Shown here: piece by piece, positions 58,501 through 64,000 of the stretch
Position numbering within the stretch: position 1 is the stretch's first letter
Layout of the letters: each line of letters starts with the position of its first letter
NCBI GenBank assembly: GCA_013399305.1
Contig: VXAI01000039.1
Location: forward strand, 2,151,804 to 2,215,803
Length of the DNA: 64,000 nt
Source of the DNA: Rostratula benghalensis
Lineage: Eukaryota > Chordata > Aves > Charadriiformes > Rostratulidae
Direction of reading: 5' to 3'
Made by a program: the position numbers and the translations under genes
Notes under the pieces: generated by a model
The model's database searches: none
The model's input: the letters and a program-made list of their open reading frames with translations, nothing else
Told to the model about the DNA's origin: nothing

Positions 58501-60852
58501 GAACTTCTGTGAAAATTTGACATTTTACAGCTCCTTATTGCTTGTCCTGGGTAAAACAGGACCTATTTGTGTGTATGCTGCTTTATTAGAACAGTCTAAT
58601 GAAGGTATTTGCAGATGTGTTCAGTCTCCAGGTGTTGGTCTTCGTGGCTGATATATCCCAATCATCCAAACCAGTTCTTCATCTGAGCTTTCCTGCTAAG
58701 GGAATTTTTGAAGCTTATGCCTGAAAACTGTGAGTGAATAGGGGACTTCTCTGTCTTGAAATGGTCCCATCCAAAGTGATCACTGCTATGTTTTATCACA
58801 ATTTTGTGACTTCACAGAGGATATGTGGCTAATTGTACTAAAATCCTGTCATCTGTCCAGATTCTTATCTTAGCCTCGGTCTCTATGTTCCCACAGTACC
58901 ACCTTGTCATTGCCTTCTCAGTTAAATAAAAGTCCACAATTTTTAAAAAGTCCACCAATTATGAAGAAACATTTTACTTGTTACCTCATGCAGAGGCAAA
59001 TCCTGAACACTTTGATCTGCGAAGGTTAAAGAGGTTAATTACATTGATGGAGGCTTAGATGGCCTACATGTCAAAGAGTAAGAACAATCCTTTCCCTTAC
59101 TTGGAATTGTGGATCTGTTACTGAGATACTTCTTTGAAGTTGTAACAGTGGTAAGAATTCTTCAAAATATAATAGATCAAGGATGTAATACATGTATGTG
59201 TTGGCATTTAGGTCCTAACTGATTAGTCCTGTCTAACCTGATTTCATATGTACTTTGTGCTCAATTACAGGCACCAAAGGAAGAAACAAAGGGGAATTTA
59301 CAAATCTGCAAGGTGTAGCTGCATCTACAAATGGAAAAATATTAATAGCAGACAGTAACAACCAGTGTGTGCAGGTATGAGGATATGCCACTTCCAGTAT
59401 TTTTATTCTTCTCCCCTCCCCCACACCTCTGCCTTCTTTATACTTCAGGAGAGACGTATTCTGTACAAGTGAAGTAGATACAGAAAATACTGAGGAAGTT
59501 CAACTTCTTTTTCATTCATTGTCATTCCATCTTCTTGACCTGCAGCTATTTTTTCAGATCTACTCTATATCTTGAATATATATCAGAGTTTATTACCCTT
59601 AATTATGATGTTTGTCAATGAATGAAGAAAACATGTGCCACAATAATCTGGAAAAATGCCTTTTTGTTAATATCATTTTACATTGTAAATTTATCACTCT
59701 GTATTTCCAAATATAAATGTAGACCAAGGTGCCACAAATATAATTTCTTAAGCAAATACAAGTACGAAAATAAAAACGTAGATGTAATTTTCAAATGGCT
59801 TTTATTCTACTTAATTGACTTTTCTTTTTGATATCATGATCAAATCTTTTCTGCGGTGTCACCGCTGACATCCATGATTTCTTGGCTTCTGTAACCTGTG
59901 TGAAAATCAAGCTGTGTTTTTTCTTTTGCTTGCCATGTATCTTTTTTTACCATTAACAATTTGTCATCGCTCTTCAGGCTGCCCATGTGGTAGCAATGAA
60001 CAAGGCAGCAGTATGTGGCTTGTTCTTCAGTATGTGAGAACTAGCAAGCCACATGCACTAAGAACTCATTTCCAGGCCTTTTCACAGAGACAGAGTCAAA
60101 TGTTCATCAGCACCCTCACACTTGGTAATTTGCAGCCACTTCAGAGGAGCTTCAGTGTTCTCCAATTACCTGTCTTGGGAACACAACCAGTGGACTAAAT
60201 TTTGTGTGGCTAAAGCATCTCTCAGGAAATGGTGTAGTACTTATCCCTAAGTCAAATAATTATTTTTTAAATTTCTCTTTTAGCCTCTATTCCTGTAATT
60301 TCTACAGACTTAGTGTTTGACAGTGTTGTCACTCAGTGCCTCAGTTTCCACATTTCTAATATGGGAATAACACCACTTCCTTCCAGCTGAGAGGGACATT
60401 GTGAAGCTTAATTCGCTAATGTTTGTAAATTTCTTTGAGATCACTGATGAAACAGTGCAATACAAGTGCAGAGAACTTCATTATTTTGAAATTAGGTTCC
60501 AGGTGGAAGCCCCTTCTTAAATTAGGCATATCACTTTCAAAAATGGGCCATGTGAAAGTGCTTTGTGTTCCTAACTCTCTTCCTGACTGTAGTGTTCATT
60601 AGTGACTTCCTAAAGTCTAAGCTCCAAGAAATAGATAATATTATTGTGCAGACTTAATTTTAAAATTAATGTTTTCTCTTACAGATATTTTCCAATGATG
60701 GTCAGTTCAAAAGCCGTTTTGGCATACGAGGAAGATCTCCTGGCCAGTTGCAGCGGCCAACAGGAGTGGCTGTGCATCCCAGTGGTGACATCATTATTGC
60801 AGATTATGATAACAAATGGGTTAGCATATTCTCATCAGATGGAAAATTTAAG
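34442..60852 (+). CDS. TRIM2: TRIM2, tripartite motif E3 ubiquitin ligase (5' part, seven coding exons, 3' end outside window)
   Basis: The product is a cytoplasmic RING-type E3 ubiquitin ligase of the TRIM-NHL group; in mammals TRIM2 is enriched in neurons and ubiquitinates neurofilament light chain and the pro-apoptotic protein Bim. The CDS joins 34442-34575, 36722-36959, 44758-44909, 45588-45768, 50286-51009, 59271-59374 and 60685-60852. Every junction has AG/GT splice sites and the phases match, giving 567 codons without a stop. Domain order is RING (C23-C63), B-box 2 (C118-H149), coiled coil (about 155-310), filamin repeat (about 320-421), basic linker, then NHL blades 1 and 2. The sequence is nearly identical to mammalian TRIM2 as I remember it, which separates it from the paralogue TRIM3. 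The known 744-residue form implies about 177 residues (NHL 3-6) lie past 64000. The start Met is followed by [10 protein letters not shown], the conserved N-terminus. Confidence 0.97.
34576..36721 (+). other. TRIM2: TRIM2 intron 1
   Basis: 2146 bp between the two halves of the RING. A short AT-rich repeat (TATATATATATT) lies near 35015. A 107-codon open frame at 35036-35359 is unrecognised. A 20-bp imperfect duplication lies at about 35671-35711. No transposable element was recognised. Confidence 0.85.
36722..36959 (+). CDS. TRIM2: TRIM2 coding exon 2 (RING C-terminal half and start of B-box)
   Basis: This 238-nt exon starts after CCCATAG at 36721 and ends before GTAAGTGA. It completes codon 45 (AG|G, Arg) and encodes residues 46-124. 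It supplies the last RING ligands C46, C60 and C63 (SCPVCRQ), so the C3HC4 RING is split between two exons across a 2146-bp intron. A linker with the helical stretch [17 protein letters not shown] follows; such segments after TRIM RINGs help dimerise the ligase. The exon ends with C118 and H121, the first zinc ligands of the B-box. The phase at the 3' end is 0. Confidence 0.96.
38830..40275 (+). mobile_element. CR1 LINE fragment with broken reverse transcriptase ORF
   Basis: About 1.45 kb of CR1, truncated at the 5' end and complete to the CR1-type 3' terminus (GATGATCTC, TCCTTTCCAACCTAGACAG, then TTCTATTATTCTAT). Two pieces of the ORF2 reverse transcriptase are readable. About 38833-39036 includes the RT block [13 protein letters not shown]. 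About 39075-39284 includes the motif A region [11 protein letters not shown] frame break lies between them at about 39030-39075, and the region for the catalytic FADD block near 39415 is shortened. Later pieces (39527-39958) read as RT C-terminal sequence with more breaks. The copy is dead and in the same orientation as TRIM2. CR1 makes no target duplications that would help set the 5' limit. Confidence 0.92.
40630..40655. repeat. Perfect 26-bp palindrome
   Basis: Arms AGTTCTATAACA (40630-40641) and TGTTATAGAACT (40644-40655) around a TG centre, all twelve pairs matching. It lies 355 bp downstream of the CR1 end and would fold as a short hairpin in RNA. Confidence 0.9.
41497..42202 (-). mobile_element. 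Solo endogenous-retrovirus LTR (family A), minus strand, with 5-bp target duplication
   Basis: A 706-bp element. On the minus strand it starts TGTCCTGGTTT (at 42202) and ends CCACAACA (at 41497), the TG...CA form of LTRs. The target-site duplication CTGAT is intact at 41492-41496 and 42203-42207. On its own strand it has a degenerate TATA-like box (near 41854-41860) followed by an ATTAAA poly(A) signal (41615-41620), in the right order. No internal viral sequence is present, so it is a solo LTR left by LTR-LTR recombination. The segment around the promoter matches the LTR at 47141 (both have GCTCAGT, then a TATA-type box, then AAGCTGAGG). A 5-bp duplication fits class III (ERVL-like) elements; the family name is uncertain. 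Confidence 0.9.
44758..44909 (+). CDS. TRIM2: TRIM2 coding exon 3 (B-box 2 core and start of coiled coil)
   Basis: The exon is 152 nt, after TCTCTAG at 44757 and before the donor GTATAG. It encodes residues 125-174 plus two bases of codon 175. It holds the B-box 2 ligands C130, C133, C138, C141, H146 and H149, which with C118 and H121 of the previous exon complete the zinc-binding pattern. From about residue 155 the sequence turns helical ([18 protein letters not shown]), the beginning of the coiled coil that makes TRIM proteins antiparallel dimers. The donor is weaker than those of the other exons (GTATAG rather than GTAAGT), and the intron after it is only 678 bp. Confidence 0.96.
44910..45587 (+). 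other. TRIM2: TRIM2 intron 3
   Basis: 678 bp between the B-box and coiled-coil exons. Apart from splice sites nothing is recognisable; the stretch at 45297-45335 contains a short TATATCTAC / GTAGATATA inverted repeat. Confidence 0.85.
45588..45768 (+). CDS. TRIM2: TRIM2 coding exon 4 (coiled coil)
   Basis: The exon is 181 nt, following a pyrimidine-rich acceptor (CCCTCCCTCAG) and ending before GTAAGATG. It encodes the end of codon 175 and residues 176-235, all coiled coil, with regularly spaced hydrophobic residues in segments such as [19 protein letters not shown] and [18 protein letters not shown]. The 3' phase is 0. This exon and exon 3 form a 333-nt, frame-neutral pair (both outer junctions are phase 0), flanked by inverted LTR copies in introns 2 and 4. 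Confidence 0.96.
47141..47719 (+). mobile_element. Solo endogenous-retrovirus LTR (family A), plus strand
   Basis: A 579-bp element beginning TGTCCTGGTTTGGGG and ending CTAATCTGTGACA, with a TATAAAA box at 47338-47344 and an ATTAAA signal at 47593-47598. It is alignable by eye to the reverse complement of 41497-42202 at its 5' end, over the GGTGACCCA...CTGACCAAC...TATA...AAGCTGAGG block and at TTATTAAAGTAGT. It is shorter, so it has internal deletions. No clean target duplication is seen: only GTA is shared by the flanks, so the borders may have decayed. No viral genes are present. Confidence 0.85.
47820..48864 (+). mobile_element. Endogenous-retrovirus LTR (family B), plus strand, 3' end probably incomplete
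   Basis: About 1.04 kb beginning TGTATTGGGTTCATGTGG, a start I recognise from a widespread avian ERV LTR. It has a TATA-like CATATTTAAG near 47968, an AATAAA signal at 48747-48752 and a T-rich end near 48850. Its middle (about 48255-48525) is made of roughly six degenerate units of about 46 bp, each with a version of CCATGGGA...CACNCTGGAGCAG. No target duplication and no convincing CA terminus were found, so the last part is probably missing. It carries no viral gene. An unrelated 100 bp separates it from the family A LTR. Confidence 0.85.
48255..48525 (+). repeat. About six degenerate ~46-bp tandem units inside the LTR
   Basis: Unit starts are visible near 48257, 48302, 48357, 48403, 48449 and 48493. 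Each has a CCATGGGA/CACAGGGG-like start and a CTGGAGCAG-like centre. Such unit arrays are part of this LTR family rather than a host satellite. Open frames running across them on both strands (for example 48118-48481 -) follow from the repeat. Confidence 0.75.
50286..51009 (+). CDS. TRIM2: TRIM2 coding exon 5 (end of coiled coil, filamin repeat, linker)
   Basis: This is the largest exon, 724 nt, from CACAG at 50285 to the donor GTAAGTGA at 51010. It encodes residues 236-476 and the first base of codon 477. In order it carries the end of the coiled coil (236 to about 310), a filamin/ABP280-type immunoglobulin repeat (about 320-421, ending in the typical GSPFKLKV), and a basic linker rich in Lys and Arg (433-465). 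It ends in EDDLIFRVG, which leads into the first NHL blade. In TRIM2/TRIM3 proteins the filamin repeat lies between the coiled coil and the propeller. The first in-frame Met inside the exon is M277 (50409). Confidence 0.97.
51519..51574 (+). repeat. 28-bp tandem duplication
   Basis: CAATATCTAAATATGTTTGG plus TTC is repeated at 51519 and 51547; the first 23 bases of each 28-bp unit are identical. Confidence 0.85.
51643..51690 (+). repeat. About 23-24-bp tandem duplication
   Basis: Two adjacent copies of TTTTCATTTTCAGAT(G)CACTTTGG, differing by one inserted base. Each copy contains a TTTTCAG acceptor-like string, but no open reading of interest follows. Confidence 0.8.
52942..52964. repeat. 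T13/A10 homopolymer junction
   Basis: Thirteen T followed directly by ten A, flanked by CC and GG. It can fold back on itself and is prone to length error in sequencing. Confidence 0.9.
59271..59374 (+). CDS. TRIM2: TRIM2 coding exon 6 (NHL blade 1)
   Basis: This 104-nt exon lies after CAATTACAG (59270) and before GTATGAGG. It completes Gly477 (G|GC) and encodes residues 478-511. It contains most of the first NHL blade: [12 protein letters not shown], then the typical strand pattern [14 protein letters not shown], where the D-x-x-N-x-x-V element is the blade signature. It is too short and too well bounded by splice sites to be a chance ORF; the reading frame continues exactly from exon 5 into exon 7. 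Confidence 0.95.
59375..60684 (+). other. TRIM2: TRIM2 intron 6
   Basis: 1310 bp inside the first NHL blade. A 94-codon open frame (59914-60198 +) is not recognised and lacks splice support. Nothing else is seen. Confidence 0.85.
60685..60852 (+). CDS. TRIM2: TRIM2 coding exon 7 (NHL blades 1-2), last coding exon in window
   Basis: The exon is 168 nt (56 codons), after TTCTCTTACAG and before the donor GTACGAGT. It encodes residues 512-567, phase 0 at both ends. It finishes NHL blade 1 ([13 protein letters not shown]) and carries NHL blade 2 ([26 protein letters not shown]). NHL blades build the C-terminal propeller that TRIM-NHL proteins use for substrate or RNA contact. The next expected exon (resuming after residue K567) was not found up to 64000, so the gene leaves the window inside intron 7. 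Confidence 0.95.
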
Positions 60853-61205
60853 GTACGAGTTACCATGTGAACTCTTCTGAGCTTTCTCCATCTTACAAAG
60901 GAATGCAAAGTAATGCTTTGGGGTTTTTTGTCAAGAAACTACATAGTTCGGTTGTAATTTAGTCCAAATTCCATTGTTGTGATGTGGAAACCCATGACAC
61001 AGCCACGTGGTATAATTAATAGGAAGAGGTCACAGCTGTGATGCAAATGTTATACCAAATAGAGACAATATGTTCCAATTTACTGTTCTAAATGCAAGAT
61101 ACTTGGATGCCCTTCTTTGTAATCAAGGCTAGCTAATGCAATGGAGTCTAGTTGGACTAGCTCAACAACCTTCATATCATTAGCATTCTGATTATACAGA
61201 AAGGT

Positions 61206-61229
61206 GTGTGCATATATGTATATGCACAC
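61206..61229. repeat. Perfect 24-bp palindrome
   Basis: Arms GTGTGCATATA (61206-61216) and TATATGCACAC (61219-61229) around a TG centre, all eleven pairs matching. It is of the alternating purine-pyrimidine type that can adopt cruciform or Z-like forms. Confidence 0.9.
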
Positions 61230-61788
61230 CGACAAACAAAAACTTATAACAAGGATATGAGGCTCCTTAGTGACATATGGAGGAGAAAAAGGTAACAGAC
61301 TGATGATAATACATACTTATTCAGTATGTGTCAGCAAATCAAATGTATAATTTATGTATGATCCAGTTGGTAGTAAATGCAAGGAAGGGCAAACCAGGAT
61401 GATGTTGTTCCAGTGCTACAGAGTAGAGAGGAGAGTTTTAGGTGGGGTGATGTGCACTGGTGAAAAGCAGTAATGCCTTAGAAAATCACAAGTTCTGACA
61501 AAAGTGCACCTCTTATTTTCATAGCAACTCCAATCTCTTTAATAGAAGTAAAATAAGAAGGCAGCTATGCTACACTGATGCTTGCCAACCTGTAAAATTT
61601 ATTTTGCTTGGGTTCAGATGCAATTCCATAAATGAAAGGCTGCCTCTATTTGGTGCTGTTTTTTGAATGCATTTTACCAGGCCTGGTGATGCATGTTAGA
61701 AATCGCCACCTATAGCAGAGGTTAGCAGTATGTACTGGTCAGTGAGATAAAGGACCTGCAGGGAAATTTCTACCACAGCTACTTAGTT

Positions 61789-61890
61789 ACAGAATCACAG
61801 AATCTTTATGGTTGGAAGGGATGTTTGAGATCCTCGATTCCAACCATAACAAAACCCAACCAACAAAAAACACCTACCACCACACCCAAA
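61789..61890 (-). mobile_element. CR1 3' end fragment, minus strand
   Basis: ACAGAATCACAGAATC, GGTTGGAAGGGATGTTTGAGA and TTCCAACCA are the reverse complement of the conserved CR1 tail. The copy is about 60-100 bp long; beyond about 61847 it fades into CA-rich sequence, so the inner limit is approximate. Confidence 0.85.
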
Positions 61891-64000
61891 AAAGTTATAG
61901 AGTCCTGCTTTGGAGGGAAATTTCCTGCTTATCTAATTTTCTGGCAGCCTAATAACTGACAAGCTCAGGTCCTCAGCTGCTCACGTGTGCACAAAGAAAT
62001 GAACTTTCTTTGAGTAGTCTTTGCAAAGTGACGCTGCTTTAACAAATAGGCAGTTTGATTGCGTAGTCCTTGGTGATCCTCCATCAGGTAAACAGATACA
62101 CATGGATGCTCTTAGAAGTATCCAGATCCTTTGTAGACTTGAAGCTAAAACAATACTAATATGCAATGCAAGTGTTAAAAAAAAAATATAAATTACTTGC
62201 ATTTGCAGAGAGTATGTGATTTTCCTTGTGAAGCAGTTTTGACAATGTACAGCTACACAGGAAAACCTTGGTTTTGGCTGAAGTCCTTGAATGAAATGAG
62301 GACACCAAAACAAAACCAAACAAAGATGTAATTTAGTTAAGAATCCAAATATTCTGAGTAACCTAAGTGTGTTTTAAATAATTATTAACATCTTTTAATG
62401 TGAACTGGCATGATCTGGCCACAGAGTGCGGAGGGCTCATTTTCCTTCCTTCTCAAGACACGTTGTAAATCCAGCACTTCGGATGGTGCCAGCCCTGGAG
62501 GAAAAAGCCATGGCTCTGCAGGAGCCAGGACCCTATGTGCTATACACTACCAGCAGAGAGACAGGTATTGAAAAAAAAAATGAATAAGGTAGTTCCTCTG
62601 ATGTAGAGCCTAGCTTTGGTTTTAGTCAATGTTTTTGTTGGATTGCAAGAGCTATGTCAAGTTGGCAAAGTTTGTGTGGTTAATACAAGTTAATGCATTG
62701 GACTTTATAGTTTTTGGGAGTACACTGATAAAATAAGAGATGAAACATGAGTGATATAAAGTACTGATTTTAGATTGAATACAACAAGCAGTATTTTTGA
62801 GAAAAAAATACACGAATGTTTGTAAAAGCATATGGAGGGAGGCATAATCATACAGTTAAAGTGCAGGTCATGGATATAACAGATCTACCCTGTGGAAATC
62901 TGGGTAAAGCCTTGTCATTTCTAGTGTGCTGGCAGTGGTAATTTTTACAGGGGCTTTGTCAGATTAAATTGAGCAACATTTGCTAAGATACACAGAGAGA
63001 TAAAGGATAGTAGTATTTCCCTTCAAATGACTGTTCCTGCAAGTCACTGTATATGATCTTTGATGCAGGTGGTCTGCAAGTTGTTAACTCAGCATTGTAA
63101 GGGGGGTGTTTTGAACTTAATCTAACTCTTTTTGGCATTGTCCCCCTCTTTCTGTATTTACTTAAATTTCCTGTCCCTTAGCGGCGTTTTAATAGTCATG
63201 TGTGCCAGAAGGCAAATTGCCCCTGGAGCCAGGCCCAGGCATCTTCCTGATTACAGCCCTGGGCTTACTCACCCCAGCAGCTTCCACTGCCAGGCAGAAA
63301 AGTGTCACCTTCCTCAATCACTGGTAGCAACAGAGACAGAGCTCTGTTTGTCTCAGGCTGTATAACTTGCATAATGCAGAGGTAGACAAACTCTTAATTT
63401 TACACCAAAGTTACACCAAATCCTGAGTCTCTTAATATTAAAGGCTATATTGTCCTGTGAACCATAAAGCCTCAGATAGGGGCTTAGGAATTGGGGCTTC
63501 CATTTCTGGCTATGCCATGGGTCTTCCCGTGGGTCTTCCATTTCACTTCCCAGTGCTTTATTTTCCTCATTTATAAAAGGCAGATAACACTGCTGGCTTC
63601 CTCTGTAAATTACTCTGAAATTGCGTTAAGAAAACTGTTAGAGAAGACATATTGTTAGGCTAAGGATAGAACCAATGCTGAAGCAGCAGTATTGGCTTTG
63701 GGGCCAGCGGTAGGGTTCAAACCTAGTGAAGGAACTGGAGAACAGAGCTAAGAGAATGATTCTTGGTCCTCTGAGAACTACTTTCTAGTCTTGAAGGGCT
63801 GTATCTAAGATAGCTTGTTATCAGCCAAACAGGGCTGCAAGTCAAGTTAAGGATCAAGTTTAGATGAGTGGGTAAAGATGAAAGGCAACATTTTATCTGT
63901 CAGACTTTTATTTTTTCTTTTCTCCTTAATAAAAATAAGAAGGGAGCTGCTTGAAGCTGGTTGCATGTTCAGATATAAATAGTTCTGTGAAGTGTGGTTA

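Larger units (their letters stand above)
51010..59270 (+). other. TRIM2: TRIM2 intron 5
   Basis: 8261 bp, the longest internal intron, between the filamin/linker exon and NHL blade 1. It has short tandem duplications at 51519-51574 and 51643-51690 and a T13A10 homopolymer junction at 52942-52964. I recognised no transposable element and no further exon. Open frames up to 125 codons (52394-52771 -) look like chance. Confidence 0.8.
60853..64000 (+). other. TRIM2: TRIM2 intron 7 (partial)
   Basis: It begins at the donor GTACGAGT and runs to the window end. It contains a 24-bp palindrome (61206-61229) and a minus-strand CR1 fragment (about 61789-61890). No further NHL exon was found. Confidence 0.8.

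Noticed and set aside
34442..60852. Assignment to TRIM3 instead of TRIM2
   Set aside because: The N-terminal [19 protein letters not shown], linker and coiled-coil sequence agree with TRIM2 as remembered, whereas TRIM3 differs in these parts.
1..64000. CRISPR arrays, bacterial operons, tRNA or rRNA genes
   Set aside because: None were seen; the spliced exon structure and CR1/LTR content show vertebrate nuclear DNA.

Overview
This window is vertebrate nuclear DNA, most likely from a bird. It is AT-rich and sparsely coding. Its coding exons carry consensus splice sites, and its interspersed repeats are CR1 non-LTR retrotransposon pieces and solo endogenous-retrovirus LTRs of kinds common in birds. 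The LTR types make a neoavian (non-galliform) species more likely than chicken; that is inference.

The only protein-coding gene I can support is the 5' two thirds to three quarters of TRIM2, a RING E3 ubiquitin ligase of the TRIM-NHL family, on the + strand. Seven coding exons were placed by hand: 34442-34575, 36722-36959, 44758-44909, 45588-45768, 50286-51009, 59271-59374 and 60685-60852. Their reading phases join exactly and give 567 codons (1701 nt) with no internal stop. The protein reads RING, B-box 2, coiled coil, filamin-type Ig repeat, basic linker and the first two NHL blades. The remaining NHL blades (about 177 residues by comparison with the 744-residue form) must lie beyond 64000.

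Layout. 1-34393: about 34 kb upstream of the first coding exon with no recognised coding exon. It holds an assembly gap (16215-16303) inside a candidate alternative promoter or first exon, a short CR1 tail near 19 kb, a perfect 33-bp tandem duplication at 24519, and a candidate regulatory patch at 29.0-29.1 kb. 34394-60852: TRIM2 exons and introns. Intron 2 holds a broken CR1 LINE (about 38.83-40.27 kb) and a 706-bp solo LTR on the minus strand with a 5-bp target duplication. Intron 4 holds two sense-strand LTRs only about 100 bp apart. 60853-64000: start of intron 7, with one more small CR1 fragment.

Most interesting points. (1) An in-frame TAG lies in the segment that, in the human long isoform, encodes an N-terminal extension; here only the 744-residue-type start at 34442 looks usable. 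(2) Two LTRs of one family lie in opposite orientation around exons 3 and 4, an arrangement that can favour back-splicing. (3) Sense LTRs in intron 4 could supply an alternative promoter or poly(A) site. (4) There is a possible internal promoter next to the gap. I found no new multi-gene system, RNA gene or CRISPR-like array.
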